DNA of 64,000 bases from REEB95 sp035934235 (GCA_035934235.1 DASYYB010000014.1:92089-156088), one strand, 5' to 3'. Shown: positions 1-8,948, numbered from the stretch's first letter. Translations and numbers: made by a program. Notes: generated by a model from the sequence alone, not told the origin.

Positions 1-66
1 TGACGTTCCCCCGCTGGAACCACGGGGTGGAACACGAGGAGATTTCGCATTGGGAAACCGGAAGTC

Positions 67-1875
67 ATGCTGAATTCGATTCACCGCCCCTTTGTATTGA
101 TGGAAAACCGTCTTCAGCACGGTCATCCAGCAAAACTTTATTCCAATCCACAAACGATAATTCGCTGCGATGAACAAAGCGAAGTTGCCAGTGCTTTCCA
201 GGCAATCGAAGCTGGGCTTGCTAAAGGATTACACGCTGCCGGATTCCTCAGTTACGAGTTGGGCTACGGTTTCGAGCCAAAACTGTTACCGCTGACGCCC
301 ACACAACGCATGCTGCCGTTGATGTGGTTTGGCCTGTTCGCATCACCCTCGTCTCTGCCGCAGAAACTGCTTGATGACGATCTGGCATCTCTGGGACCGG
401 CGCCGCCGCTCGAAGAATTGTGGCCTGCGCTCGATCGCGCAACCTATCGGAACAAATTCAGACAGACCTTGGACTTTATCGCTGCTGGCGACGTCTATCA
501 GGTCAATCTCACCTTTCCCATGCGCTTTCGATATGGCGGAGACCCGTTCGCCCTGTACGCCTGTCTACGCGCACGTCAGCCGGTTGCCCATAGTGCGGTT
601 GTGGCACTGAATGACGCCACCATACTCTCCATATCGCCTGAACTGTTTCTCCATGTCGAGGGCCGCCAGGTAACAACACGACCGATGAAAGGAACCAAAT
701 CACGAGGCGTGACCGAACAGGCCGATCTTCTCGCTCAGCAGAATTTGCGTGAAGACCCCAAGCAGCGAGCCGAGAATCTGATGATCGTCGATCTTCTTCG
801 CAACGATCTGTCGCGGGTCAGCGAGTTCGGGTCAGTCAAAGTACCGACGCTATTCCACGTCGAAACCTATCCCAGTCTCCATACCATGACATCGACGGTA
901 ACAGCCACGTTGCGTCCAGGCGTATCGCCGTCCGAGACAATGAGGGCGTTATTCCCTTGCGGTTCGATCGTTGGGGCGCCGAAGCACCGCGCATGCGAAT
1001 TGATCCGCCTTCTGGAAGACCATCCGCGCGGTGTTTATACGGGAGCCATCGGCAGCTTTGCACCGGATGGCGGCTCTGAACTAAGTGTCGCTATCCGAAC
1101 CGCAGTAATTTCATCAGACGGCAAAGGGACTTATGGAATTGGTGGCGGCATCGTCGCCGATTCCAAGCCGGATTCGGAATACGATGAATGCCTGCTAAAG
1201 GCCAAGGTGCTGACCGAACTCGCCGCCGATTACAGTCTGATCGAGACTTTGCGCTACTCGCCGCAGCATGGCTTTACTCGGCTTGCCCTTCATCTCGAGA
1301 GATTGGAGCGCTCGGCAGCATTGCTCGGCTTTTCGTTTGACCGCGGTGAAGCCAATCGAGAGCTTGCCAAGCAATTGGCGTTTGCAGAATCCGATCAGCG
1401 CGTAAGGCTGCAATTAAATCGCAACGGTACCCTGGCAATCAGCCGGGAACCTCTGTCGGCAGAGGTTAGAGGCCCTATGAACGTTGCGATCGCCGGCCAT
1501 CGCATTGATTGCGCCGATCCATTCTTGCGCCACAAAACCACATGCCGCCAAATGTATGACCAGGCCTATAGCGCGGCCCTGGCTTCAGGCAACGATGAAG
1601 TTCTATTCCTCAATCAGCATGGATTAGTCGCCGAAACTTCGCGCAATACGGTCTTTGCCCAATTCGGAAACGTACTAGCGACTCCACCAGTAGCCAGTGG
1701 CGTTCTACCAGGAGTCTTGCGGCAACAGATGCTGCAACAGGGAAAAGCTGTCGAACGTGATTTTACCCTTGATGACCTACGTCGGGCCGATTGCTGGTTC
1801 CTTGGAAATAGTCTGCGCGGCCTAAGAACTGCTCGCTTGAAGCAGTGCGACGTTGTCGTGTTCCCGGTCACGTAG
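67..1875 (+). CDS. pabB: Aminodeoxychorismate synthase component I fused to aminodeoxychorismate lyase (PabB-PabC)
   Basis: A 602-residue fusion that should convert chorismate, with a separate PabA glutaminase, to 4-amino-4-deoxychorismate and then to p-aminobenzoate for folate. Residues about 1-385 are the chorismate-binding domain, with RPMKGTKSRG at 205-214, RNDLSRV at 245-251 and CGSIVGAPK at 298-306. The lysine in MKGT (K208) is the PabB signature; anthranilate synthase has alanine there. Residues about 390-602 are a class IV PLP fold with the probable PLP lysine K490 (HKTTCRQMYD) and AETSRNTVF at 522-530. No pabA is nearby. Base composition is visibly less GC-rich than in the genes that follow. 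Confidence 0.93.
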   Translation: MLNSIHRPFVLMENRLQHGHPAKLYSNPQTIIRCDEQSEVASAFQAIEAGLAKGLHAAGFLSYELGYGFEPKLLPLTPTQRMLPLMWFGLFASPSSLPQKLLDDDLASLGPAPPLEELWPALDRATYRNKFRQTLDFIAAGDVYQVNLTFPMRFRYGGDPFALYACLRARQPVAHSAVVALNDATILSISPELFLHVEGRQVTTRPMKGTKSRGVTEQADLLAQQNLREDPKQRAENLMIVDLLRNDLSRVSEFGSVKVPTLFHVETYPSLHTMTSTVTATLRPGVSPSETMRALFPCGSIVGAPKHRACELIRLLEDHPRGVYTGAIGSFAPDGGSELSVAIRTAVISSDGKGTYGIGGGIVADSKPDSEYDECLLKAKVLTELAADYSLIETLRYSPQHGFTRLALHLERLERSAALLGFSFDRGEANRELAKQLAFAESDQRVRLQLNRNGTLAISREPLSAEVRGPMNVAIAGHRIDCADPFLRHKTTCRQMYDQAYSAALASGNDEVLFLNQHGLVAETSRNTVFAQFGNVLATPPVASGVLPGVLRQQMLQQGKAVERDFTLDDLRRADCWFLGNSLRGLRTARLKQCDVVVFPVT

Positions 1876-1979
1876 GCTGTCGCGATCGTAGGGCACGTGC
1901 CACGGATCGCGTGTCACACGGCGTGCGGCGGCGCTGGCTCAGCTTCTCTAAACCCCCGTTCGCGCGCTAGGCTCGCGCC

Positions 1980-2684
1980 ATGCGTTACGCGCTTTACTAC
2001 TGGCCGCAGATTCAGGGCCGCGGCGAGTTCGTTCGTCTCGCGCTCGAAGAGGCGGGCGCCGATTACGTCGACGTCGCGCGAACGAAGGGCGGCATAGACA
2101 AAATGATGCGGTTGTTGAAAGGCGCCGTGCGCCCGCCGTTCGCGCAGCCCTTTCTCAAAGCCGGCTCGCTGCTCATCGCCCAGACGGCGACGATCCTGTT
2201 TTATCTCGGCGGACGGCATGGATTGGCGCCTAAGGACGAGGCCGGGCGGCTCTGGGTCCATCAATGTCAGCTGACGTTGCTCGACTTCCTGGTCGAGATC
2301 CACGACACCCATCATCCGATCGGAGCCGGCCTTTACTACAACGACCAGAAGACGGAAGCGCGTCGTCGTGCGGCGGATTTTCGCGCCAGCCGCCTGCCGA
2401 AATATCTCGGCTACTTCGAGCGCTTGCTGGCGAAACATCCGCGTGGCGGCCTTGCCGGTGCGAAGCTCTGTTACGCTGATCTGTCGTTGTTCCAGACGAT
2501 CGTCGGACTCGCCTATGCCTTTCCCCAGGTGATGTCGGGCACGAAGCCGCGATATCCACGCCTCCATGCACTGCACGACCGCGTCGCCGCACGCCCGCGC
2601 GTGAAGGCTTACCTCGCGTCCGCGCGGCGCATTCTGTTCAACGAGCAGGGCATCTTCCGCTACTATCCCGAGCTCGACGGATGA
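1980..2684 (+). CDS. Glutathione S-transferase family protein
   Basis: 234 residues. The N-terminus (MRYALYYWPQIQGRGEFVRL) is the thioredoxin-like glutathione-binding half of cytosolic GSTs, with a Tyr-rich start typical of sigma/alpha-like enzymes. The C-terminal half is helical and ends near FRYYPELDG. The start is the first ATG, just after the pabB gap. Its stop overlaps the ATG of the next gene (ATGATG), so the two are probably co-transcribed. The substrate cannot be read from sequence. Confidence 0.85.
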   Translation: MRYALYYWPQIQGRGEFVRLALEEAGADYVDVARTKGGIDKMMRLLKGAVRPPFAQPFLKAGSLLIAQTATILFYLGGRHGLAPKDEAGRLWVHQCQLTLLDFLVEIHDTHHPIGAGLYYNDQKTEARRRAADFRASRLPKYLGYFERLLAKHPRGGLAGAKLCYADLSLFQTIVGLAYAFPQVMSGTKPRYPRLHALHDRVAARPRVKAYLASARRILFNEQGIFRYYPELDG

Positions 2685-3436
2685 TGCGGCGCGCCTTGCT
2701 GTTGTTCCTGATCATCTTCGTCCTGCCGCTGCTCGTGAGCGCCTGCGTCTACGGGCTTGGCAACGGCGTACCCTGGTACGAGGCGCGCCGCGATCCGACC
2801 GGTCTCGCGCCCGATCCCACGACGACGCCGGAAGCCGTCATTCAGGTGTACTCCGCGCGCGCCGTCGCGTGGCGCGGCATCTTCGCCGTCCACACCTGGA
2901 TCGCGGTCAAGCCGAGCGGCGCGCCGCGCTTCACGCGCTACGAAGTCCTCGGCTTTGGCGTCAGCCAGGGCGCGCCGGCGGTGCGCGTCGATCGCATGGG
3001 GCCGGACAATTACTGGTTCGGCGACAAGCCGACGATCGTGCTCGACCGGCGCGGACCGGGCGTCGACGCGCTCATCGACAAGATCAAAGCGGCGGTCGCC
3101 TCCTATCCTTATCCGCGCGAATACCGCGCCTGGCCCGGCCCCAACAGCAACACCTTCACGGCCTATGTCGCGCGCGCCGTGCCCGAATTAGGCTTGGCGC
3201 TGCCAGCCAATGCGGTGGGCAAGGATTTCCTGCCCGGTTTCCAAGTGTTTGCGCCAGCGCCGAGCGCGACGGGCTACCAGGTCTCGCTTTACGGTCTTGC
3301 CGGGTTGCTGGTGGCGCGCGACGAAGGGGTCGAGCTCGACCTGCTTGGCCTCGATTTCGGTGTGGATTTCGCCAAGCCGGGACTCAAGTTGCCCGGCGTC
3401 GGCTGGTTGGGCATCGGCCGCCGGACACCGGCCTGA
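2681..3436 (+). CDS. DUF3750 family lipoprotein
   Basis: 251 residues. It opens with a hydrophobic stretch ending in LVSAC (residues about 18-22), a good lipobox, so it is probably an outer-membrane or periplasmic lipoprotein. The body (VAWRGIFAVHTWIAVKPSG, DNYWFGDKP, PYPREYRAWPGPNSNTF) matches the DUF3750 family, whose function is unknown. It overlaps the GST gene by four bases. HTW and NSNTF recall cysteine-peptidase-like DUF folds, but I cannot assign an activity. Confidence 0.75.
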   Translation: MMRRALLLFLIIFVLPLLVSACVYGLGNGVPWYEARRDPTGLAPDPTTTPEAVIQVYSARAVAWRGIFAVHTWIAVKPSGAPRFTRYEVLGFGVSQGAPAVRVDRMGPDNYWFGDKPTIVLDRRGPGVDALIDKIKAAVASYPYPREYRAWPGPNSNTFTAYVARAVPELGLALPANAVGKDFLPGFQVFAPAPSATGYQVSLYGLAGLLVARDEGVELDLLGLDFGVDFAKPGLKLPGVGWLGIGRRTPA

Positions 3437-3548
3437 CGCCTCAATCGAGGCAGATTAGCAGTTTACCGATGGCGCGGCCGCCCCGCCGATATCGCGCCGA
3501 TCCACACGCTATGGCAGGATTGCAATCAGGCGACGGGCGGCGAGACAT

Positions 3549-4328
3549 ATGACTACAACCGTACGGGCGTTGAAATCCAAGACCAGCAGCGGCGACGGCT
3601 CGGTGATCGCGCGGCTCGATGCTGAAGTCGATGCCTTCGTGCGGCGTACGCGCTTCTTCCACGAGCCAATGACACGCGGCCGCGCCGCCATGTTCGTCTT
3701 CCAGCATCGCCAGAACACTCGGCACCGCAATTCGGTGCTCAAGCTGCGTGTCGCCACCAACTGTCCCGATTGGGACATCAGGCTGCGTATCATCGGCGCC
3801 TGTGCCGAGGAGATCATCGCCGATCACGAGCATGGCGGCGGCCGGCCGCATTGGGCGATTCTGGAGGAACTCGGTACCAAGATCGGCTTAAAGCACGACG
3901 CGATCCGCAACGCGCGGCTCCTGGCCTCGACGCAAATGGCGTGGCTCGCGTGGGACGCGCTCATGTCCAATCGGCCGTGGCTCGAAGGCCTGGTCGCGAA
4001 CACCTGCGCCGAACGCGCCAACATTCCGGGTTACGGCGAAGGCATCCTGCGCAAGCACGGTTGGTTCGGCGTCGAGCGGCAGCGCTGGGGCAAGCTCTTC
4101 GGCCTCGCCGACGACGACCTCGAATTCTTTGAGCTGCACGAAGCGGCTGACATCGCCCATTCGGATCTCGGCTGGAAAACCATCGCCGAGCAGGCCGAGC
4201 GCCAGGACGCCGCCGACGCGGTGGTGCGGGCCTGCCGCGTCAATCTGGTGGTCTGGGAAAATTATCTCGATGGGATTGCGGATGGCGGCGACGCGCTCGA
4301 TCGCGGCCGCGAACCGACTTATGTCTGA
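3549..4328 (+). CDS. Haem-oxygenase-like diiron/redox enzyme (TenA/PqqC superfamily, HDO type)
   Basis: 259 residues, all-helical. The pattern H197-x3-D201-x2-H204 (HEAADIAH), together with E88, H95 (AEEIIADHEH) and E155 (TCAERANIPG), matches the six-ligand dimetal site of haem-oxygenase-like diiron oxidases. It has the E-x6-H and H-x3-D-x2-H spacings of the chlamydial p-aminobenzoate-forming protein CADD and its relatives. The substrate is unknown. It is followed directly by a small DUF2249-like protein and a CMD-family protein. The nearby pabB fusion makes a link to p-aminobenzoate a guess worth noting, but PabBC already supplies that route. Confidence 0.75.
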   Translation: MTTTVRALKSKTSSGDGSVIARLDAEVDAFVRRTRFFHEPMTRGRAAMFVFQHRQNTRHRNSVLKLRVATNCPDWDIRLRIIGACAEEIIADHEHGGGRPHWAILEELGTKIGLKHDAIRNARLLASTQMAWLAWDALMSNRPWLEGLVANTCAERANIPGYGEGILRKHGWFGVERQRWGKLFGLADDDLEFFELHEAADIAHSDLGWKTIAEQAERQDAADAVVRACRVNLVVWENYLDGIADGGDALDRGREPTYV

Positions 4329-4376
4329 TTGAGGTCCGCCGCCGGCGGCACGGTGGACAAGGCGCGCGAGGACCCA

Positions 4377-4577
4377 ATGCTGATCGATTGTCGCGACAGG
4401 TCCGAGGTCGAAGCGGCGCGAACGGTGGTGGAGCGCTACGACGCGCTGACGCCCGGCGAGCGCGCCGAAGTGTTGCTGGCGAATTACCCTCAGCACACGC
4501 GGATGTGGCTGCTGGAGGCCGGCATCCGTCACGTGCCGTGGTGCGATGAAAAACCGCCGCGAATGGCGAGAGCCTGA
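4377..4577 (+). CDS. Small DUF2249/TusA-like protein
   Basis: 66 residues from the ATG at 4377, which has GAGGA five bases upstream. A longer frame opens at 4329 without a good ribosome site. The segment EAARTVVERYDALTPGERAE followed by VLLANYP and an aromatic-rich end resembles DUF2249 proteins, small TusA-fold partners often found beside diiron or haem redox proteins. The assignment rests on pattern only. Its end overlaps upstream in-frame codons of the CMD gene, but that gene's real start is at 4600. Confidence 0.5.
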   Translation: MLIDCRDRSEVEAARTVVERYDALTPGERAEVLLANYPQHTRMWLLEAGIRHVPWCDEKPPRMARA

Positions 4578-4599
4578 AACCCAATTGAAGGAGCCTCTG

Positions 4600-5262
4600 A
4601 TGTCGAAGCAGCGGATCAGCTACGTGGCGTTGGATCGGATGGACGGGGCGATGCGGGCGGAGATGGAGCGGTGCCAGCGGGAAGGGACGCCGCGGCCCGA
4701 GAGCTCGGCGGTGCGGGCGCATGTGCCGGCGTGTTTCTGGTTTTTCGCCAATTCGTGGCGGGACATCTTCCGCAACGGGGTGCTGGAGCACGCGATCAAG
4801 GAGCTGTGCCGGCTCTACGTGTCGCGCTCGGTGCAGTGCGAGTATTGCGGCAACCAGCGGTCGGTGAAGGCGGCGCAGTCGGGGGCGGTGATCGAGGACC
4901 ATGTGAAGGACCTGCTGAACTTCGAGTCGTCGAAGAACTACGACGACCGGCAGAAGGCGGCGCTGGCCTATGCCGAGGCGATTGTCTGGCACCTACAAAC
5001 GGACGACGCCTTCTGGGAGCGGCTCTATCGGCACTACACCGAGGCGGAGCTGGTGGAATTGGGCTGCATGATCGGGCTGACGCTGGGGCAGCAAAGCTGG
5101 CTGCGGCTTCTCAACATCGAGCATCACCAGGTGCTGTCCGGCACCGACGCGTCGATGGCGCCGGGCTTCGAGACCGCCCAGCGCCTCGCCGCCACCAAGG
5201 CCGAACCCGATTACTGGGCCGCCACCCCAACCAAACCGCCAAACTCTAACGCCGCGGAGTAA
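4600..5262 (+). CDS. Carboxymuconolactone decarboxylase (AhpD-like) family protein
   Basis: 220 residues from the ATG at 4600, preceded by GAAGGAG; an in-frame ATG at 4546 lies inside the previous gene and lacks a site. Residues include ELCRLYVSRSVQCEYCGNQR, with the CxxC (CEYC) redox motif of AhpD-like CMD proteins, then helices around AALAYAEAIVWHLQTDD. A peroxidase-like or disulfide-relay role is typical of CxxC members. It lies in a run with the diiron protein and the DUF2249-like protein. Codon use is unusually rich in GCG and CGG even for this genome. Confidence 0.8.
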   Translation: MSKQRISYVALDRMDGAMRAEMERCQREGTPRPESSAVRAHVPACFWFFANSWRDIFRNGVLEHAIKELCRLYVSRSVQCEYCGNQRSVKAAQSGAVIEDHVKDLLNFESSKNYDDRQKAALAYAEAIVWHLQTDDAFWERLYRHYTEAELVELGCMIGLTLGQQSWLRLLNIEHHQVLSGTDASMAPGFETAQRLAATKAEPDYWAATPTKPPNSNAAE

Positions 5263-5341
5263 AGCGACAGACGATCGAACCTGCAACGGGGGGATAAGCC
5301 TGTACGACAACGCCGGGGTCCTGGACGTCGTTGGCCGCATC

Positions 5342-5683
5342 TTGATGGCCGGGTTTTTCGTCGTTACCGCAATCCTCAACATGAACAAGGCGCAGGTGAA
5401 GAGTCACGTCGACCGACTGATCGCCGGCGGCACGCCCTATCCGACCGCAGTGTTCTGGATCGGCATCGTCATGGAGCTGATCGGTGCGGCGTTGGTCCTG
5501 TCCGGCTGGAATGCGCGCACCGGCGTCGTGCTCTTGATCGCATTCACGATCGTGGCGTCCTTGCTGTTCCTGCGCTTTTGGCAACAGACCGACCCGATGC
5601 GGCGGGTCATCATGCGCAACGGCATGCTGGCGAACGTCGCCATTGTGGGCGGTTTGTTGCTGTTGCTCGAGCGCGCGGGCTGA
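5342..5683 (+). CDS. DoxX family membrane protein
   Basis: At least 113 residues with about four membrane helices (ILMAGFFVVTAIL, WIGIVMELIGAALVL, VVLLIAFTIVASLLFL, MLANVAIVGGLLLLL). The open frame continues upstream of this ATG and encodes YDNAGVLDVVGRILMAG, which looks like genuine family N-terminus. The only candidate earlier starts are CTG at 5300 or ATA at 5294, just after a run of G. The true start may therefore be noncanonical. DoxX proteins are linked to redox and quinone chemistry in the membrane. Confidence 0.75.
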   Translation: MMAGFFVVTAILNMNKAQVKSHVDRLIAGGTPYPTAVFWIGIVMELIGAALVLSGWNARTGVVLLIAFTIVASLLFLRFWQQTDPMRRVIMRNGMLANVAIVGGLLLLLERAG

Positions 5684-5760
5684 TCCGGCCGTTGGCTGCG
5701 TCCGGAAGGCGCTATGCGCTCTCGTCTTTCGCGCGTGGATTTCGTACAACGGGTGCCATC

Positions 5761-6318
5761 ATGGATGCTCTCACCGCATTGACGACCCGCGTCTCGCCGG
5801 CGGCGCTCGACGCACCCGGCCCGTCGGGTGACACATTGCAAAAGATCCTCGAGGCGGCGGTCGCCGCGCCCGACCACGGCCGCATGCAGCCGTGGCGTTT
5901 CATCCTCATTGAAGGCGCGGCGCGGGAGAAATTCGGCGCCCTACTCGCTGAATCACTGTCGCGGCGCGAACCAACGGCGCCTGCCGGCAAGCTCGATGCC
6001 GAACGCAAAAAGGCATTGCGCGCGCCGTTGATCGTCGTTATCGCGGCGTCCGTGCAGGTGCATGCGAAAGTGCCCGAAATCGAACAACTCGTTGCCGTTG
6101 GTGCGGCGGCCCAGAACATGCTGGTCGCCGCCTACGCGCTCGGTTTCGGCGGATTCTGGCGCACCGGCGCCATCGCCTATGATCCGGCGATGAAACGCGC
6201 TCTCGGCCTCGCCGAATCCGACGCCATCATCGGCTTTCTCTATTTGGGCACGACCAAAACGCCGGGCCAGCCGCGCCAAAACGACACCGCCTCGGTCACC
6301 CGCCGCTGGCCGGGCTGA
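5761..6318 (+). CDS. Nitroreductase family protein (small YdjA-like)
   Basis: 185 residues from the ATG at 5761. It begins LTTRVSPAALDAPGPSG and has AAVAAPDHGRMQPWRFILIE, the FMN-binding start of compact YdjA-type nitroreductases, and AQNMLVAAYALGFGGFWRTG, the conserved core helix and glycine turn. It should bind FMN and reduce nitro or quinone substrates with NAD(P)H. It sits after the DoxX gene on the same strand. Confidence 0.85.
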   Translation: MDALTALTTRVSPAALDAPGPSGDTLQKILEAAVAAPDHGRMQPWRFILIEGAAREKFGALLAESLSRREPTAPAGKLDAERKKALRAPLIVVIAASVQVHAKVPEIEQLVAVGAAAQNMLVAAYALGFGGFWRTGAIAYDPAMKRALGLAESDAIIGFLYLGTTKTPGQPRQNDTASVTRRWPG

Positions 6319-6459
6319 ATCACGGCGCTCCTCGACGGGCGTCGGCGGATTTTACGACAGCCATAGACCTTGCTGCCAAAGCGCCGGTTTCCAGCGCTGG
6401 CACGTCGTTTGCTCTCTGATTGATTGTTGATTGCCGTTGTTCAGTATCGGGAGCTGGTA

Positions 6460-6528
6460 ATGATGAATTTCGTACTTTTCGCGTTGGGCTTGCTGACGGC
6501 AGCCTGCGACACGCTCGTTCGTATCTGA
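6460..6528 (+). CDS. Possible 22-residue lipobox peptide
   Basis: A short frame MMNFVLFALGLLTAACDTLV plus two residues, with GGGAG six bases before the ATG. It has a hydrophobic core followed by LTAAC, which resembles an entericidin-type lipobox, but almost nothing follows the cysteine. It lies in a 258-base gap between the nitroreductase and the folate-reductase-family gene, in a locally AT-rich stretch. It may be a real small membrane peptide, a decayed lipoprotein, or chance. Confidence 0.25.
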   Translation: MMNFVLFALGLLTAACDTLVRI

Positions 6529-6576
6529 TTCCACCGAAACGGATTTGAACGCTGCGCACGGGTGCCGCGGCGCGTC

Positions 6577-7521
6577 CTATGCCATGCCGCCCTTGATATG
6601 GGCGCGGCTGTCGTCCGAGCCGGCAAAGTCGCCGGTGCCGAGCGCCCGAAGCCATTTTCCCGTCCGCACCAAGCCGCCGAACGTGAAGAGATGCAATCCG
6701 GCGATGTCGATTTCGGTGGGCTCCGCCGCGGCGAGCGCGCGGATTACCTTGTCGGGCCCGGATTCAACGAGCAGCCGCGCGATCGAGGTCTGGCCGCCAA
6801 CCAGCGCGAGCAGCGAATTGCCGATGCCGCAATGCATGGCGAACTTCGCCAGCGTGGCGATGCTCGCGGGACCAGCGAGACCGACGTGTGCCGGAACCGC
6901 GATGCCGGCCGCGCGCATGCGCGCCAGCCAGCCGACGATCGGCGCCGCGTCGAAACAGAATTGCGTGACGATATAGGGTGCGATGCCGTCGCTTTGCAGC
7001 CGACGGAGTTTCGCGGCCAGCGCAGCGTCGAGGGTGGCGGTCGCGATCTTGGGATGTCCTTCGGGGTAACCCGCGATGCCGACGGTCCGGATGCCGTGTT
7101 TGCTCAACAGGCCGGTTTCGATCAGCTCGAGACTTGAATGGAACGGACCGGCCGGCCGGTCGAGGTCGCCGGCGATGACTAGCACGCGATCGACGCCGGT
7201 ACCGACGGCGCGCGCCAGAAAATCATCGAGTTGCGTCGGGCCGGTGAGATAGCGCGCCGCGACGTGGGGCACCGGACAGAAGCCGGCGCGCTTCAGCCGC
7301 GCCGTGGTCTCGACGACCGCGTGGTAAGAATCGTTGGCCGCGAAATTGACGTAAACCGGCGTACCCGGCGCCAGAAAGCCGCAGCAGAGTTGTTCGCTGC
7401 CGTGCTCGCGCGCTGAAAGCTCGATGGAAATTCCACTCAGCAGCTCGGCGATGCGCTGGCGCCGGCGATCGAGCATTGGCGCGGGCTCGGCCACGCTGCC
7501 GATGCGTGCGGCCGGAATCAT
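6577..7521 (-). CDS. Methylenetetrahydrofolate reductase family protein
   Basis: 314 residues with the MTHFR TIM-barrel pattern: ISIELSAREHGSEQL at the start, RVLVIAGDLDRPAG, TVGIAGYPEGHPKI, APYIVTQFCFDAAP and HVGLAGPASIATLAKFAMHC. These are the FMN- and folate-contacting strands of the family. It is divergent from canonical MetF and is a different paralogue from the gene at 61241. Its ATG overlaps the stop of the upstream methyltransferase gene (ATGA), so the two are translationally coupled. That suggests one-carbon chemistry linked to the methyltransferase; the direction and substrate are not known. Confidence 0.8.
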   Translation of the reverse strand: MIPAARIGSVAEPAPMLDRRRQRIAELLSGISIELSAREHGSEQLCCGFLAPGTPVYVNFAANDSYHAVVETTARLKRAGFCPVPHVAARYLTGPTQLDDFLARAVGTGVDRVLVIAGDLDRPAGPFHSSLELIETGLLSKHGIRTVGIAGYPEGHPKIATATLDAALAAKLRRLQSDGIAPYIVTQFCFDAAPIVGWLARMRAAGIAVPAHVGLAGPASIATLAKFAMHCGIGNSLLALVGGQTSIARLLVESGPDKVIRALAAAEPTEIDIAGLHLFTFGGLVRTGKWLRALGTGDFAGSDDSRAHIKGGMA

Positions 7522-8948
7522 CCGGAATCCCGCTTGCGTGAGATGATATAGGACTCATCCCAGAACCAAAGGCCGCCGTGCTTCTGCAGCACTTCGCGTG
7601 TCGCGTCGAGATACGCCGTGCTGCCGATAACCTCGGATAGCCGATGGTCCTCGATCTGGGCGACGTAGATCGCCGCGTTCCAGGCCGCGAACAGGGTCGA
7701 CGTGCCGATCGATTCGCTGATTTCGCTCGGCAAGGTGTGCATCTCGTAGCGGAAGATCGACCGCGTATCGGCATAAGCATTGAAATTGAGATCGCGGCCG
7801 TTGCTGCCGAGCTCGGCCTTGACCGCGCGCAGCAGCTGGTGCCGATCGTGCAGGAACGGGTTCTCGCCGGGCCATATCCGCTGAATGATCTCGAGCCCCG
7901 GATCGTTGCCGTGCGAATGGATGCCGATGAGCCGGCCGCCCGGCGCCAGCGCCCGCGCCAGCGGCACGATCACCTTCTGGGCCTTGAATTCGAGCGGCGC
8001 GCGGGCGCGATAGGGTTGCGAGGCGATGACCAGATCGTAGTCCGCACGCGTCGCGCCACGCCGCGGCCGCAGCGGATCGAGCAGGAATTTGTAGTCGTCG
8101 CGGTAGATCACCAGCACGACCGGCTTTTCATAGATCGGATTGCCCGAGACCTTGCTGAGCTTGGCACGCCAGTTCTGGTTGAGGAACGATTGGAGCTGGG
8201 TGATCTGTTGCTCGAATTCGTGCGCCGTGCCGCCTGTCAGGCCGACCTCGTGCCAGACCAGGCTGGTCGCGGCGGTGACCGAATTGGGCGTGAGCCACGG
8301 CGCTTCGGAGTAATACATGTTGGTCAGGACGAGGACCGTCGCCGGATGCTCGTAGAATCGGTCCGGCATTTTTTCGAGCGTCAGGCGCACGTCCTCGAGG
8401 CTGATCTCCTTGCCGACGATATAGAGCGGCGTCGTCGGAAAGCGGTTGTGCAGCGAGCGCGTGACGCGCGCCAGCACGGTGCCGTCGCCCATGCCGGCGT
8501 CGAAGACGCGGATGCCGGGCGGCCGCGGATGGATGTTGCCAAGCTCCATACCGACGCGCTCGGCGACCGTCCATTTCTCGCCGCAGGTATTGACGAACAG
8601 CAGATATTTTTGCCGGTTGTCGTAGAAGCGAAAATTCCTTTCGGCCTTGCCCTTGCCGTTGACCTCGGCGAGGACGGGCGGAATCGGCTTGGCCAGCGGC
8701 GGCGATGCCGTGGCCGGCGCCGGCGCGGCGACCGCCACGGTGCGGGCGCGCGTTGCATCCGACTTGTGGCGCACCATGAAGTCGTGCACGCGTTCGACGG
8801 TCTCGACCGTCACGCGGCCGCCGAAGCGCAGCCGGCTGACCAGCTTGCCGTCGTTGACGGCGAGGCGGCCGAACGTCGACTCCGCCATGCCGACGCGGCG
8901 GCAGTATCCCGAAATCTCGTGCAGTAGCGACTGGCTATCCATGCGCAT
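7518..8948 (-). CDS. SAM-dependent methyltransferase with N-terminal helix-turn-helix-like segment
   Basis: 476 residues from the ATG at 8948, chosen because AGGGG lies just upstream; the frame extends to 9050 through the repeat-rich control region. Residues about 5-58 (ISGYCRRVGMAESTFGRLAV, then LVSRLRFGGRVTVETVERV) look like a small alphaproteobacterial DNA-binding segment. A Pro/Ala-rich linker (about 72-92) follows, then a Rossmann methyltransferase with motif I VFDAGMGDGTVL at 148-159. The methyl acceptor is unknown. It is coupled to the MTHFR-family gene downstream. The combination suggests a self-regulating methyltransferase, which is inference. Confidence 0.7.
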   Translation of the reverse strand: MRMDSQSLLHEISGYCRRVGMAESTFGRLAVNDGKLVSRLRFGGRVTVETVERVHDFMVRHKSDATRARTVAVAAPAPATASPPLAKPIPPVLAEVNGKGKAERNFRFYDNRQKYLLFVNTCGEKWTVAERVGMELGNIHPRPPGIRVFDAGMGDGTVLARVTRSLHNRFPTTPLYIVGKEISLEDVRLTLEKMPDRFYEHPATVLVLTNMYYSEAPWLTPNSVTAATSLVWHEVGLTGGTAHEFEQQITQLQSFLNQNWRAKLSKVSGNPIYEKPVVLVIYRDDYKFLLDPLRPRRGATRADYDLVIASQPYRARAPLEFKAQKVIVPLARALAPGGRLIGIHSHGNDPGLEIIQRIWPGENPFLHDRHQLLRAVKAELGSNGRDLNFNAYADTRSIFRYEMHTLPSEISESIGTSTLFAAWNAAIYVAQIEDHRLSEVIGSTAYLDATREVLQKHGGLWFWDESYIISRKRDSG

